A stretch of DNA of 64,000 nt. Origin: Burkholderia sp. OK233 (lineage in GTDB: Bacteria > Pseudomonadota > Gammaproteobacteria > Burkholderiales > Burkholderiaceae). The position numbers and the translations under genes are program-made. This document shows, piece after piece, positions 17,001-26,252 of the stretch. The notes beneath the pieces are model-generated. The model was not told where the DNA came from, made no database searches, and saw only the letters and a program-made list of their open reading frames with translations. Every line of letters begins with the position of its first letter. Position 1 is the stretch's first letter. The stretch lies in assembly GCF_900230185.1 (NCBI RefSeq), contig NZ_OCSR01000001.1, forward strand, positions 2,108,001 to 2,172,000, in the 5' to 3' direction.

Positions 17001-18755
17001 CTTGAAGTCGAGCACCGGCTGCGACACTTCGAGACGCATCGGCGGGTTGATGTTGTTCGTGTCGAGCAGGTTCGGCTTCGGACCGACGAACGACACCAGC
17101 GACATCACCATGTTTTCACGGATCGGGTCGATCGGCGGGTTCGTGACTTGCGCGAACAGTTGCTTGAAGTAGTGATAGAGCGTCTTGTTCTTGTTGGACA
17201 TGACGGCCAGCGGCGAGTCGTTGCCCATCGAACCGACGGCTTCTTCGCCGGCTTGCGCCATCGGCGCCATCAGGAACTTGAGGTCTTCCTGCGTGTAGCC
17301 GAACGCCTGCTGGCGATCCAGCAAAGCAGCGGCTTCGCGGCGTTCCGTGACGACGTCTTCTGCCTTCGGCTCGATTTCGTCAAGCTTGATCCGGACCGCG
17401 TCGATCCAGCTCTTGTACGGCTTGGCGTTCGCGAGGTTGTCCTTCAGTTCCTTGTCGTCGATGATGCGGCCGTGTTCCATGTCGATCAGGAACATCTTGC
17501 CCGGCTGCAGACGCCACTTCTTGACGATCTTCGATTCGGGGATGGGCAGCGTGCCCGCTTCTGACGCCATGATGACCAGGTCGTCGTCGGTGACGATGTA
17601 GCGCGCCGGACGCAGACCGTTACGGTCGAGCGTTGCGCCGATCTGACGGCCGTCGGTGAAGGCGATCGCGGCGGGGCCGTCCCACGGCTCCATCATCGCG
17701 GCGTGGTATTCGTAGAACGCGCGGCGGTTGTCGTCCATCAGCGTGTGCTGTTCCCACGCTTCCGGGATCATCATCATGACCGCGTGGACGAGCGGGTAGC
17801 CGGCCATCACCAGCAGTTCGAGACAGTTGTCGAACGATGCCGTGTCGGATTGACCCGGGTAGATCAGCGGCCACAGCTTCGGCAGATCGTCGCCGAGCAC
17901 GTGCGACGCGATCGCGCCGGTACGGGCGTTCAGCCAGTTGACGTTGCCCTTCACGGTGTTGATTTCGCCGTTGTGGGCGATCATGCGGTACGGGTGAGCC
18001 AGTTCCCACGCCGGGAACGTGTTGGTCGAGAAGCGTTGGTGCACCAGCGCCAGCGCCGACACCGTGCGCTCGTCCTGCAGGTCGCGGTAGTACACGCCGA
18101 CCTGGCCCGCCAGCAGCAGACCCTTATAGACGACCGTGCGCGCCGAGCACGACGGCACGAAGTATTCCTTGCCGTGCTTGAGCTTGAGCGCCTGGATGCG
18201 GTGGCTCGCGGTCTTGCGGATCACGTACAGCTTCCGCTCGAGCGCGTCGGTCACCATGATGTCCTTGCCGCGGCCGATGAAGATCTGGCGGATCAGCGGC
18301 TCGCTCGCCTTGACGGTGGGCGAAATCGGCATGGTGTGGTCGACCGGCACGTCGCGCCAGCCCAGCACGACCTGGCCTTCGGCCTTCACCGTGCGTTCCA
18401 GCTCCTGTTCGCAGGCCAGACGCGATGCGTGTTCCTTCGGCAGGAACACCATGCCGACGCCGTACTCACCGTTCGGCGGCAGCACGACGCCCTGCTTGGC
18501 CATTTCCTCACGATAGAAACCGTCCGGAATCTGGATCAGGATGCCCGCGCCGTCGCCCATCAACGGATCGGCGCCGACGGCGCCCCGGTGGTCGAGGTTC
18601 TCGAGAATCTTCAGGCCTTGCTCGATGATCTCGTGGCTTTTCTTGCCCTTAATGTGAGCGACGAAGCCGACGCCGCAGGCGTCATGTTCGTTTTGCGGGT
18701 CGTACAGACCTTGCGCGGCGGGAACCGGGTGAGTCGGTTGCTGGTGGTCGTTCAT
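14052..18755 (-). CDS. gltB: Glutamate synthase large (alpha) subunit
   Basis: A 1567-residue GOGAT. It starts with a propeptide of about 26 residues before the Ntn-hydrolase nucleophile in HDACGVGF (Cys27), which cleaves glutamine. The central and FMN domains carry [24 protein letters not shown] and [11 protein letters not shown]. The 3Fe-4S cysteines are in [15 protein letters not shown]. The C-terminal gxgxg helix domain contains [32 protein letters not shown]-type repeats. It acts with GltD in the cytoplasm. A good sigma70-type promoter lies about 130 bp upstream of the ATG. Confidence 0.98.
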   Translation of the reverse strand: MNDHQQPTHPVPAAQGLYDPQNEHDACGVGFVAHIKGKKSHEIIEQGLKILENLDHRGAVGADPLMGDGAGILIQIPDGFYREEMAKQGVVLPPNGEYGVGMVFLPKEHASRLACEQELERTVKAEGQVVLGWRDVPVDHTMPISPTVKASEPLIRQIFIGRGKDIMVTDALERKLYVIRKTASHRIQALKLKHGKEYFVPSCSARTVVYKGLLLAGQVGVYYRDLQDERTVSALALVHQRFSTNTFPAWELAHPYRMIAHNGEINTVKGNVNWLNARTGAIASHVLGDDLPKLWPLIYPGQSDTASFDNCLELLVMAGYPLVHAVMMMIPEAWEQHTLMDDNRRAFYEYHAAMMEPWDGPAAIAFTDGRQIGATLDRNGLRPARYIVTDDDLVIMASEAGTLPIPESKIVKKWRLQPGKMFLIDMEHGRIIDDKELKDNLANAKPYKSWIDAVRIKLDEIEPKAEDVVTERREAAALLDRQQAFGYTQEDLKFLMAPMAQAGEEAVGSMGNDSPLAVMSNKNKTLYHYFKQLFAQVTNPPIDPIRENMVMSLVSFVGPKPNLLDTNNINPPMRLEVSQPVLDFKDIAKIRAIDQYTGGKFSSYELNICYPVAWGKEGIEARLASLCAEAVDAVKSGYNMLIVSDRKTDRDNVAIPALLATAAIHTHLVQHGLRTSAGLVVETGSARETHHFALLAGYGAEAVHPYLAMETLGQLAAGLKGDLSAEKAVYNFTKAVGKGLQKVMSKMGISTYMSYTGAQIFEAVGLAEGLVSKYFNGTSSKVGGIGLFDVAEEAIRLHRDAFGDNPVLANMLDAGGEYAYRVRGEEHMWTPDAIAKLQHSARSNSYQTYKEYAHLINDQTKRHMTFRGLFEFKFDPTKAIPLDEVESAKDIVKRFATGAMSLGSISTEAHATLAVAMNRIGGKSNTGEGGEDVNRYRNELRGIPIKNGDTMKSLIGDEVVVDIPLKDGDSLRSKIKQVASGRFGVTAEYLASADQIQIKMAQGAKPGEGGQLPGHKVSEYIGKLRYSVPGVGLISPPPHHDIYSIEDLAQLIHDLKNANSAASVSVKLVSESGVGTVAAGVAKAKADHVVIAGHDGGTGASPLSSVKHAGTPWELGLAETQQTLVLNQLRGRIRVQADGQMKTGRDVVIGALLGADEFGFATAPLVVEGCIMMRKCHLNTCPVGVATQDPVLRAKFQGQPEHVVNFFFFVAEEAREIMAQLGIRKFEDLIGHAELLDMKKGVEHWKAKGLDFSRVFYQPQVSAEVARKHVDVQDHGLDRALDHVLIEKAKAAIEKGEHVSFIQPVRNVNRTVGAMLSGTIAKKYGHDGLPDDTIHIQLKGTAGQSFGAFLARGVTLDLVGDGNDYVGKGLSGGRIIIRPTNDFRGKSEENIICGNTVMYGAIEGEAFFRGVAGERFCVRNSGATAVVEGTGDHGCEYMTGGTVIVLGETGRNFAAGMSGGIAYLYDPDSTFAGKCNKSMVALDPVLQQAEQERTVDKGLWHTGATDEALLKGLIERHFQFTGSPRAKALLENWDASRRQFVKVFPTEYKRALGEMAAKKANREVLAA

Positions 18756-18885
18756 GGGGACACCGTCTGTGAGGGGCCGGACAGGCCGTTAAAACCGTTT
18801 TTCTATTGCCGCAGTGCGCACCGCAACCGCGTCGGCGACTCAGTACGCTTGAATGCTACGCGTGCCAAAAAGTACCGGAATTCGG

Positions 18886-18915
18886 AATATACGCGACGAA
18901 TCAATGGAATAGCAA
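18886..18915 (-). promoter_or_regulatory. Probable gltB promoter
   Basis: On the minus strand TTGCTA (18915-18910) is followed after 18 bases by TATATT (18891-18886). The -10 matches consensus at 5 of 6 positions and the -35 at 4 of 6. It lies between the RAYT-like gene terminator and gltB. Confidence 0.5.
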
Positions 18916-18989
18916 ATAAAACGTGATCATCTAACCCCAATTATCAAGTTGGTGCATTGCGGCTATTTTTTATTGGTGCCATATCAAAA

Positions 18990-19025
18990 AGGTGCAAAAG
19001 AAAACGGCATGCGAAGATGCCGTTT
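18990..19025 (-). terminator. Terminator downstream of the RAYT-like gene
   Basis: AAACGGCAT (19002-19010) and ATGCCGTTT (19017-19025) form a perfect 9-bp stem with a 6-base loop. On the minus strand it is followed by TTCTTTTGC. It separates the RAYT-like gene from gltB. Confidence 0.75.
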
Positions 19026-19053
19026 CGTGTGCAGCCCTTTGATATGGAACGCT

Positions 19054-19761
19054 TTATTGCGTCTGTGGCGTTTCGCGCACCTTGCGGGGCCGCCCGCGCG
19101 GTAGCGGCGAAACGCGCCGGTTGGCGGCCCGCGCCGCCCATTCGCGGTAGGTGTCGCTGCCCAAAACCCAGCCTTTCAAGGTGGCCTGCTGAAGCTGACT
19201 GGCTTCGCGTTCGTCGAGCGGTTGCTCGCACAACTCCCGGTAAGCGCGCTGTCGTTCGAACGGCGTGTTGCCGAGCGACCAGTACAACGGGTGGTCGGTA
19301 ATCAGGCTGTCGAGCGTGAGGCCGATGTGATGGCGATAACTCGACCAGCGGTAGTCCTCGGGCGCGCTCACCAGCCCGGCGCGCACCGGCGACATCTCGA
19401 CAACGCGGCTCGCCAGCAGGAAATACCGCTCGCCTTCGATTACCGTGGCACGGTAGCGACCCTCCCACAGCGTGCCGCGGCGCGCATAACGCCGGTTGAA
19501 GTGCGCAACGTAGCGGCGCCCCACTGCCTGCATTGCCTTCGGCAGGCTCGACTCCTCAGTGGGCGTGACGAGCAGTTGGACGGAGCCCGGCATCAACGCA
19601 TACGCGTGGATGGACAGGTGATGGTCGCGTGAAGCCGCTTTTAAACAGTCGATGAAAAGCTCGTAGTCCTGGTCGTCGACGAATGCGGGCTGCTGATCGA
19701 GTCCGCGGAGGATGACGTGCTGCGGCTGGTCAGGGACATAGAGACGTGCAAGCCGTGCCAT
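19054..19761 (-). CDS. RAYT-like (REP-associated tyrosine transposase family) protein with degraded active site
   Basis: A 235-residue member of the Y1-transposase/RAYT family, recognised from MARLARLYVPDQPQHVILRG, RRYARRGTLWEGRYRA, SPVRAGLV and the YRWSSYRHH segment. The two catalytic elements are altered. The HUH metal motif, normally MPNHVHLL, is MPGSVQLL (Ser60, Gln62). The Tyr of the usual RYIxxNPVRA is Val120 (RVVEMSPVRA). Strand cleavage by the normal mechanism is therefore not expected. The frame is intact, codon use matches its neighbours and it has its own terminator, so it looks domesticated rather than decayed. A C-terminal basic tail RGRPRKVRE could bind DNA. Confidence 0.82.
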   Translation of the reverse strand: MARLARLYVPDQPQHVILRGLDQQPAFVDDQDYELFIDCLKAASRDHHLSIHAYALMPGSVQLLVTPTEESSLPKAMQAVGRRYVAHFNRRYARRGTLWEGRYRATVIEGERYFLLASRVVEMSPVRAGLVSAPEDYRWSSYRHHIGLTLDSLITDHPLYWSLGNTPFERQRAYRELCEQPLDEREASQLQQATLKGWVLGSDTYREWAARAANRRVSPLPRGRPRKVRETPQTQ

Positions 19762-19948
19762 GCTGGAGTATCCAATAGTCGCGTTGGTATATACCCGAAG
19801 GTCCGAAAAGCCGCGTGGGCGCTGGGTTCGGCGCGGCGCGGCTTAGCCAGAAACCGCCCGGCGCTTAGGGAGAAAGCTCTAACTGCCGCGTATGGTTTGT
19901 TTCAAACGTTGTGGTCATAATGAGCGGGCCTTTTTTGGAGGAGCACAT

Positions 19949-20671
19949 ATGAAATTAAAACAGGCCATAACGGGGATCGCGGCGCTCGCCTGCATGACGG
20001 CAGCTCACGCGCAATCGGCCGGCAGTTTTTACGCTACGACGGGGTGGTTCCATTTCGCCCCCCAAGACAGTAGCGATCCGTTGAAAGAAACAAGCGTCGG
20101 CGGGACACCCGTCAACATCTCACTACCCGGCACAGGCGCTGGTATCGACAGCTCCGACACCCTCGGCTTAAGCCTAGGCTACTTTGTCACCGATCACATT
20201 GCCGCGGAAGCTGAAATTGGCATTCCACCGAAATTCAACCTGCTAGGCACAGGCAGCTTCTCGCAATTCGGTACGCTCGGCTCCGCGAAGCAATGGAGTC
20301 CCGCTCTCCTGTTCAAATACTACTTCAACGACGCCACCGCGGCGTTCCGACCGTATGCCGGGCTCGGCGTCACGTACGTCTGGTTCACGGACGCGAAGAT
20401 CACCAACACTGCGTTTGAACAAGGCGTACTGCATGGTCCGACCTCGGTATCGACGGATCGTTCCTGGGCACCGGTGTTTAATCTCGGTTTCAACTACGCG
20501 TTCACCAAACACTGGTTCGCAGGCCTCTCCGTCTCATACATACCACTCAGCGTAACCGCGAAACTGACCTCGAACGCTGCAACTCCGGTCGGCAACCTGA
20601 CCGTGACGTCTGAGGCAAAAATCAGACTCAACCCGATCGTTACTTTCGCGAAGATAGGTTACGTCTTCTAG
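19949..20671 (+). CDS. ompW: OmpW-family outer membrane protein
   Basis: A 240-residue protein. The signal peptide is about 21 residues (LKQAITGIAALACMTAAHAQ), then eight-stranded-barrel features: alternating strands, YFVTDHIAAEAEIGIPPKF, LLFKYYFNDATAAFRPYAGLGVTY, and a terminal aromatic (KIGYVF), the outer-membrane assembly signal. OmpW proteins are small barrels implicated in uptake of hydrophobic molecules. The ATG at 19949 has GGAGGAG seven bases upstream. It is an independent unit between divergent RAYT-like and DUF883 genes, closed by a terminator at 20728. Confidence 0.9.
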   Translation: MKLKQAITGIAALACMTAAHAQSAGSFYATTGWFHFAPQDSSDPLKETSVGGTPVNISLPGTGAGIDSSDTLGLSLGYFVTDHIAAEAEIGIPPKFNLLGTGSFSQFGTLGSAKQWSPALLFKYYFNDATAAFRPYAGLGVTYVWFTDAKITNTAFEQGVLHGPTSVSTDRSWAPVFNLGFNYAFTKHWFAGLSVSYIPLSVTAKLTSNAATPVGNLTVTSEAKIRLNPIVTFAKIGYVF

Positions 20672-20727
20672 GGAGGCAGGCTGTGCCTGCATGGATCGAA
20701 CCGTCGCGAACTGTCCGCACCTCGGCC

Positions 20728-20757
20728 AAACGCCGTCACACATGTGACGGCGTTTTT
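20728..20757 (+). terminator. Terminator after ompW
   Basis: AAACGCCGTCAC (20728-20739) pairs perfectly with GTGACGGCGTTT (20744-20755) around a 4-base loop, followed by T residues. Confidence 0.88.
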
Positions 20758-20808
20758 GATTTTATGCCTCTGTCACCTATTTTGGTAAATGCCGGATCCG
20801 TTGTAATT

Positions 20809-20838
20809 TTGACCACCGATCGACCTTTCCAGTGCAAT
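20809..20838 (+). promoter_or_regulatory. Possible promoter upstream of the DUF883 gene
   Basis: TTGACC, 18-base spacer, TGCAAT. The -35 is good and the -10 only fair. The leader to the ATG at 20978 would be about 130 bases. The 306-bp gap 20672-20977 otherwise holds only the ompW terminator. Confidence 0.3.
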
Positions 20839-20977
20839 TTCTGCCGTCAGCAACCGTCGGCACATGTGTGATGATCCCGCTGGAACACCGCGCAGCCTTT
20901 GGCATCGAAGTTGCGTGAAGCCATGTTTCTCGCATTAGTACGCGGAGATTCTTATCACCCTCATCGACGGAGCGACC

Positions 20978-21358
20978 ATGACAACACTTCCGAACACACG
21001 AGACGCCCTCGGCGAATCCTGGACCACCACCAGCCGCCGTGCGCGGCGTATCGCTCGCCATAGCCGCCACGCGGCCGAAGATATCGCAAGTGAACTGCGC
21101 ACGCTGATGTCTGAACTTGAATCCACCCTTGCGGACGGCACCCAGGCGGATGCAGTAGCGCTGCGCAGCAAACTGCGCAAACAGCTCGACGTCGCTCGCG
21201 AGCGCCTGAACGATACCCGTGAAGCCATGCGCGAACGCGCTGAAGTGGCGATCGCCGACGCCGACGACTATGTGCGTGAAAACCCGTGGCAGACGATGGC
21301 GATCGTCGGCGGCGTTGCGCTGATCGCGGGCGCGCTGTTCGCGTCGCGGCTGCGCTAG
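20978..21358 (+). CDS. DUF883 (ElaB/YqjD-type) membrane-anchored protein
   Basis: A 126-residue protein: a basic N-terminal stretch (SRRARRIARHSRHAAED), a long amphipathic helix (residues about 30-95), and a C-terminal membrane anchor PWQTMAIVGGVALIAGALFASRLR. This is the architecture of ElaB/YqjD/YgaM, inner-membrane proteins with ribosome-associated members in E. coli that are often induced in stationary phase. It stands alone. A bidirectional terminator follows 18 bp after the stop. Confidence 0.88.
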   Translation: MTTLPNTRDALGESWTTTSRRARRIARHSRHAAEDIASELRTLMSELESTLADGTQADAVALRSKLRKQLDVARERLNDTREAMRERAEVAIADADDYVRENPWQTMAIVGGVALIAGALFASRLR

Positions 21359-21375
21359 GCGGGTTGCGCCATGCG

Positions 21376-21408
21376 GCAAAAAGGCCGCCGCCTCGGCGGC
21401 CTTTTTGC
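21376..21408. terminator. Bidirectional terminator between the DUF883 gene and dgt
   Basis: GCAAAAAGGCCGCC (21376-21389) and GGCGGCCTTTTTGC (21395-21408) form a perfect stem with a 5-base loop and U tracts in both directions between convergent genes. Confidence 0.9.
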
Positions 21409-21434
21409 GCCGACACCCGCCGGCGCGGGCCCGT

Positions 21435-22637
21435 TCAGTTGTCGTCGATCACGAACAGCCGCTGATACTCCTTCACCGCGTATCGATCCGTCATGCCCGC
21501 GATGTAATGGGCGATCAGGCGCGGTTGCTGCGACGCGTCCGTCGATTGATAACCGGGTGGCAATAGCCGCGAATCTTCGGTGAACGCATCGAACAGACCG
21601 GCCACCACGCGACGCGCCTTGTTGGCCATGCGCATCACGCGATAGTGGCGGTACAGGTTTTTGAACAGAAACCGCTTGAGCGCTGCCGCCTGCGCGGCGA
21701 TTGCTTCGCTATGCGCGACCAGCGGCGGTGCCGCGCGCACGGCGTCCAGCGAGACCGGCGCGTGCCTTGCGATATTGAGCGAGGTCGTATCGATCAGGTC
21801 GACGATCAACGTATTGATGATGCGGCGCACCGTCTCATGAATCAGCCGGCGCCCTTCGATCTGGGGAAAGTCGCCGCGCGCCGCCACGTAGTGCGTCTGC
21901 CATAACTCGACTTCGGCAAGCTGCTCCACCGTGAGCAAGCCAGAGCGCAAGCCGTCGTCGACGTCGTGGTTGTTGTACGCAATCTCATCGGCGACATTGG
22001 CGATCTGCGCTTCGATGGAAGGCTGCCGCCCCTCCAGAAAACGCTCGCCGAGCGCGCCGAGCCGCCGCGCGTTCTCGCGCGAGCAGTGCTTGAGAATGCC
22101 CTCCCGCGTTTCGAAGCAGAGATTCAGGCCATTGAACGCGCCGTAGTGCTCCTCCAGATCGTCGACCACCGCGAGGCTTTGCAGGTTGTGCTCGAAGCCG
22201 CCATGTTCGCGCATACATTCGTTCAACGCATCCTGGCCCGCATGGCCGAACGGCGTATGGCCGAGATCGTGCGCAAGCGAAATCGCTTCGACGAGGTCTT
22301 CGTTGACGCGCAGATTGCGAGCCACCGAACGGGCAATCTGCGCGACTTCCAGACTATGCGTGAGTCGCGTGCGAAACAGATCGCCTTCGTGATTCACGAA
22401 TACCTGAGTTTTGTATTCAAGCCGGCGAAACGCCGTCGAATGGACAATGCGGTCGCGATCGCGCTGGAATTCGGTGCGCGCGCTGGGCGCGGCTTCGGGA
22501 TAGCGGCGACCGCGCGATTGAGCGGAATGGGCCGCATACGGCGCGAGATGCGCTTCGAGTGCTTCCTGCGAAGGCACGCCGCTCACGGGCGTGCCTGCCG
22601 GGTCATGCTTTACATCGTCGCTGCGCCTGTCAGTCAC
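21435..22637 (-). CDS. dgt: Deoxyguanosinetriphosphate triphosphohydrolase-like protein
   Basis: A 400-residue HD-domain dNTPase. The metal-binding residues appear in [32 protein letters not shown] and NNHDVDDGL. The family cleaves dNTPs to deoxynucleoside and tripolyphosphate and influences dNTP pools. The length fits the type 2 (shorter) dGTPase-like subfamily. It is last in the pilM-pilQ-aroK-aroB-dgt run, 77 bp after aroB, an order I recall from other Burkholderiales. Confidence 0.93.
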   Translation of the reverse strand: MTDRRSDDVKHDPAGTPVSGVPSQEALEAHLAPYAAHSAQSRGRRYPEAAPSARTEFQRDRDRIVHSTAFRRLEYKTQVFVNHEGDLFRTRLTHSLEVAQIARSVARNLRVNEDLVEAISLAHDLGHTPFGHAGQDALNECMREHGGFEHNLQSLAVVDDLEEHYGAFNGLNLCFETREGILKHCSRENARRLGALGERFLEGRQPSIEAQIANVADEIAYNNHDVDDGLRSGLLTVEQLAEVELWQTHYVAARGDFPQIEGRRLIHETVRRIINTLIVDLIDTTSLNIARHAPVSLDAVRAAPPLVAHSEAIAAQAAALKRFLFKNLYRHYRVMRMANKARRVVAGLFDAFTEDSRLLPPGYQSTDASQQPRLIAHYIAGMTDRYAVKEYQRLFVIDDN

Positions 22638-22714
22638 CGGATTCTCCGAAACATGGGCGGCGCCTCGTGACGCTCGTGCGTGCTGCCTTGCTGCGAAGCC
22701 TCTGCCGAGTCGGT

Positions 22715-23791
22715 TTAGACGGCGGCGGCCAGCGTGGCGTGCACCTCGGCGTCGGGCGCCTGGGTGATCAGCGTCTCACCGAAACGCTTCAGCAGAATGA
22801 ATTTGATCGCGCCGGCTTCAGCCTTCTTGTCGACCCGCATGAGGTCGACATAACGCGACTCGCCGAGCGCAGGCGCCCGGGTCGGCAGATGCGCGGCAAC
22901 GATCACATCGACCAGACGCTTGCGCGCCACTTCGTCGAGATAACCCATGCGCACGGACAGGTCCGCCGCCATCACCATCCCGCAGCCGACCGCCTCGCCG
23001 TGCAACCATTCGCCATAGCCGAGTCCGGCTTCGATCGCATGGCCGAAGGTGTGGCCGAAATTGAGGATCGCGCGTAGGCCGCCTTCGCGCTCGTCCTGCG
23101 CCACGACTGACGCCTTGATCTCACACGAGCGTTTGACCGCTTCGGCCAGCGCTTCGGGCTCGCAGCGATTGAGCTCCTCGACGTTCGCTTCGATCCAGCT
23201 GAAGAAACCGGCGTCGGCAATCGCGCCGGTCTTGATCACTTCGGCGACGCCCGCTGCCAGTTCGCGCGCCGGCAGCGTGCGCAGCGCGCCGATGTCGGCA
23301 ATCACAGCCTGCGGCTGGTAGAACGCGCCGATCATATTCTTGCCGAGCGGGTGGTTGATGCCCGTCTTGCCGCCCACCGACGAATCGACTTGCGACAGCA
23401 AGGTGGTCGGCACCTGGATGAACGGCACGCCGCGCATGTAGCAGGCCGCGGCAAACCCCGTCATGTCGCCGATCACGCCGCCGCCCAAGGCAATCAGCGT
23501 GGTCTTGCGATCGGCGCGCGAGCCCAGCAGCGCGTCGAAAATCAGGTTCAGGGTTTCGAGGTTCTTGTACGCTTCGCCGTCCGGCAAAACGACCGTGGAC
23601 ACCTGCTTGCCGAGCGGCGCAAGCGCCGCGCGCAGCTTGTCGCCGTAAAGCGGGTCGACCGTGGTATTCGTGACGATCGTGACCGAACTGCCGGCGATAT
23701 GCGGCGCGAACAACGCGGTCTGGCCGATCAGATCGGCACCGATATGGATGGGGTAGGCGCGCTCGCCCAGTTCGACATTGACGGTAATCAT
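22715..23791 (-). CDS. aroB: 3-dehydroquinate synthase
   Basis: A 358-residue enzyme of the shikimate pathway (DAHP to 3-dehydroquinate; NAD+ and divalent metal cofactor). It is identified by [24 protein letters not shown], the [19 protein letters not shown] loop, [10 protein letters not shown] and the metal His in [13 protein letters not shown] prefer the ATG at 23791 ([18 protein letters not shown]) from family length. The ATG at 23800, which overlaps the aroK stop as TAATG, would add three residues. It is translationally coupled to aroK. Confidence 0.96.
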   Translation of the reverse strand: MITVNVELGERAYPIHIGADLIGQTALFAPHIAGSSVTIVTNTTVDPLYGDKLRAALAPLGKQVSTVVLPDGEAYKNLETLNLIFDALLGSRADRKTTLIALGGGVIGDMTGFAAACYMRGVPFIQVPTTLLSQVDSSVGGKTGINHPLGKNMIGAFYQPQAVIADIGALRTLPARELAAGVAEVIKTGAIADAGFFSWIEANVEELNRCEPEALAEAVKRSCEIKASVVAQDEREGGLRAILNFGHTFGHAIEAGLGYGEWLHGEAVGCGMVMAADLSVRMGYLDEVARKRLVDVIVAAHLPTRAPALGESRYVDLMRVDKKAEAGAIKFILLKRFGETLITQAPDAEVHATLAAAV

Positions 23792-23799
23792 ACGGTCCA

Positions 23800-24351
23800 T
23801 TATGACGCAGGATGTTTGGCGACGCCGGCCAGCTCGAGCTGCATCAGAACCATGTTGACGAGTCCGTTGACCGAAGGCCGGCCAGTTTCGATCACAAAGT
23901 GCGCGCATTCCCGGTATAGCGGATCGCGTACTTCGTAGAGCGCCTCGAGGCGCGCTTTGGGGTCTTCAGTCTGCAAAAGCGGGCGATTCTTGTCGCGCCG
24001 GGTGCGCAGCCACAGATCGTGCGGATTGGCGCGCAAATAGATCACCACGCCCCGATTTTGCAGCGCTTCGCGGTTTTCCGGCCGCAGCACCGCGCCGCCG
24101 CCTGTGGCCAGCACGATATTGTCGCGCCCGGTCAGGTCGGAAATCACGTGCGCTTCGCGATCGCGAAAGCCCGCTTCGCCTTCCAGCTCGAAGATCACCG
24201 GGATGCGCGCGCCCGTACGTGCCTCGATTTCATGGTCGGAATCGAAGAACGGGCGATCGAGACGGCGCGCAATGGCCCGGCCCACGGTGGTTTTGCCTGC
24301 CCCCATGAGCCCTACAAAAAATACATTGGCGTGTGCGTCCCGCGCTTGCAA
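23800..24351 (-). CDS. aroK: Shikimate kinase
   Basis: A 183-residue P-loop kinase that phosphorylates shikimate. Walker A is [15 protein letters not shown], the shikimate-binding part [13 protein letters not shown], the glycine motif [14 protein letters not shown], and the lid/arginine region [13 protein letters not shown] start at 24351 ([14 protein letters not shown]) is chosen because GAGGGA lies about seven bases upstream and the length fits the family. Another TTG 51 bp further upstream keeps the frame open. It lies 107 bp after pilQ and overlaps or abuts aroB. Confidence 0.93.
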   Translation of the reverse strand: MQARDAHANVFFVGLMGAGKTTVGRAIARRLDRPFFDSDHEIEARTGARIPVIFELEGEAGFRDREAHVISDLTGRDNIVLATGGGAVLRPENREALQNRGVVIYLRANPHDLWLRTRRDKNRPLLQTEDPKARLEALYEVRDPLYRECAHFVIETGRPSVNGLVNMVLMQLELAGVAKHPAS

Positions 24352-24458
24352 CGGTGTCCCTCTGGCTAATCCGGTATGGTTCGTGCCGCAGCTTACTGGC
24401 AAAGCGGCTGCCTTGTCGAGCCTGCCGGCCGCCGCTGGATAGCGGAGGCAGCATGCCC

Positions 24459-26252
24459 CTAATTTGTCTGAACGACACGCGGCGTGATGAAAACAGCCAG
24501 TTCACTGCGCTGGTCCCGATGGGCCCGATGGCGAAAAAGTGCGCCTAAAACCGGTATTTTGCCCAGGACAGGCACCCGCGTCACATCGTCCCGGTTGTCG
24601 GTCGCGTAAATTCCGCCGATCGACACCGTACCACCATCCTCGACTTCGACGCGCGTTTGCACGTGTTTGGTATTGATCGCGGGCCCTGCGTCGGTCTGCT
24701 CGCCGACGCTGTCTTTCGCGACGTCGAGGTCCAGCACTACTCTGCCGTCCGGCATGATTTGCGGCTCGACCTCCAGTTTGAGCGTGGCGCGGCGAAACTG
24801 CACACCCGACACGCCTTGCCCGACTTTCGCCTGATAGGGCAGCTCGGTGCCCTGCTCGACGACCGCTTTCATCGGGTCCGCCGTCACGACCCGGGGGCTC
24901 GAGACGATTTCGCCGCGCCCTTCGGCCTCCAGCGCGCTCAGCTCGATGTTCAAAAGCCGCGTCGCCCTGGCTGCGAACAAGGTCAGCCCGGCGGTGGCAG
25001 CGTCAAAACCGGAAATCGGCCGCGCCGACAGATCGTACACAGTGCCGTCCGTGCCGCCCGTCAAGCCTCGGGCGGTACCGTCGGCGTTGGCGGCCGCCAT
25101 GGCGAGCCGCACGCCGAGATTGCGCGAAAACCCGTGCTCACCCTCGACGATACGCGCTTCGATCAATACCTGTCGGGTCGGCCGGTCGACGGAGGCAAGC
25201 AACGCCGTGATTTGCGCGAGGCGTCCTTCGAGGTCGGTGACGAACAGCAGATTGGTGCGCGGATCGGCAGTCGCCGCGCCGCGTTTGGACAGCACACGCT
25301 GGTTGCCGGCGCCGGTCAGCAGGCGCCGCACGTCTTCGGCCCGCGCGTAGTGCAGCTCGAACGTGCGGCTTGCGAGCGGCTCAAGATCGGCGGCTCTCGC
25401 GTGCGCTTCGAAACGCTGCCGTTCGCGCGCGGCCAGATCCGCGAACGGTGCGACCCAGATCACGTTGCCATGACGCTCCATTGCCAGCCCGTTGACGTCG
25501 AGCAAGGTATCGAACGCGGTGCGCCACGGCACCTTGTCGAGTCGCAGCGAAACGGCGCCGCGCACTCTCTCGCTCGCGACGATGTTCAGGCCGGTGAACT
25601 GGGCGAACGCGTTGAGCACCGCGCCGAGTTCCGCACGCTGGAAGTTAAGCGAGATCGGTTTGTCGTCGGCGGCGAGTTTGGCGTCTGCCGGCGTTTTCGG
25701 TGCGTCGCTCAGGCGCGCAAGCGGAGGCAGTGCCACCGGCGGCCCTTCGAGCGCCGAGGTTCCAGTGGCGTCGTTGTGTGCCGACGCCGCTGATTGCCTC
25801 CGTAGCGGCACTGAACCGTCTGCGTCGCCGGCCAGGTCGTCGGCGCGTCCGATGTCAGCGGTCACCGCCACTCGCGATACGCCAGAGTCGGCGGCGGAGT
25901 CGTCCACGGAATTGTCGCGGAACGGGTTCGGTACTTCGGCAGCGATGCTGCGCGGTAACGGCGGCACGTCGTATCGAGCATCAGGCGGCGCAATGGCGTC
26001 GTCGAGCGGCATGTACGCGGGCAGCGGCGGCAGCGGTGGAGTCGAAGCGTGCGCGATGCCGACGCTTACCGCCATGCATGCGGCGAGGTTGCGAAGCAGG
26101 CTGCGAAGCGGATTGCGAATCGAGCTGCGAGCCAAGCTGCGAACCGGGGTCCCACGCATACCTCCGGACAAGCCGCGACATACGCCAAAACCAAAACACA
26201 CGGGAACGCCGACACGCAAGGCAGTAAGACCGAACGACTTCATCAGTCTCAT
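24459..26252 (-). CDS. pilQ: Type IV pilus secretin PilQ (short, AMIN-less form)
   Basis: A 597-residue secretin precursor. The C-terminal half has the N0/STN-like domain ([28 protein letters not shown]), an N1 domain and the secretin core, ending with [17 protein letters not shown] and VFITPRVVQ. PilQ forms the outer-membrane gate for the pilus fibre. It is shorter than typical PilQ and I see no AMIN domain; instead about 130 residues of low-complexity sequence precede the STN domain. The N-terminus has two hydrophobic stretches separated by an Arg-rich tetrapeptide repeat (residues 35-54) encoded by 12-bp repeats. The ATG overlaps the stop of the upstream gene (TGATG). Confidence 0.9.
   Translation of the reverse strand: MRLMKSFGLTALRVGVPVCFGFGVCRGLSGGMRGTPVRSLARSSIRNPLRSLLRNLAACMAVSVGIAHASTPPLPPLPAYMPLDDAIAPPDARYDVPPLPRSIAAEVPNPFRDNSVDDSAADSGVSRVAVTADIGRADDLAGDADGSVPLRRQSAASAHNDATGTSALEGPPVALPPLARLSDAPKTPADAKLAADDKPISLNFQRAELGAVLNAFAQFTGLNIVASERVRGAVSLRLDKVPWRTAFDTLLDVNGLAMERHGNVIWVAPFADLAARERQRFEAHARAADLEPLASRTFELHYARAEDVRRLLTGAGNQRVLSKRGAATADPRTNLLFVTDLEGRLAQITALLASVDRPTRQVLIEARIVEGEHGFSRNLGVRLAMAAANADGTARGLTGGTDGTVYDLSARPISGFDAATAGLTLFAARATRLLNIELSALEAEGRGEIVSSPRVVTADPMKAVVEQGTELPYQAKVGQGVSGVQFRRATLKLEVEPQIMPDGRVVLDLDVAKDSVGEQTDAGPAINTKHVQTRVEVEDGGTVSIGGIYATDNRDDVTRVPVLGKIPVLGALFRHRAHRDQRSELAVFITPRVVQTN
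26091..26150 (-). repeat. Tandem 12-bp repeat within the pilQ N-terminal coding region
   Basis: Five consecutive 12-base units all begin GCGA(A/G) on the plus strand (for example GCGAAGCAGGCT, GCGAAGCGGATT, GCGAATCGAGCT). They encode about five tetrapeptides with one Arg each in PilQ residues 35-54. Because the unit is a multiple of three, copy changes keep the reading frame. Confidence 0.75.

Noticed and set aside
18949-18960. Sigma54-like TTGGTGCATTGC near gltB
   Set aside because: GG-GC spacing is 6 rather than 10 bases and it points away from gltB.
24352-24402. N-terminal extension of aroK to a TTG at 24402
   Set aside because: The TTG at 24351 has a better Shine-Dalgarno sequence and gives the family length.
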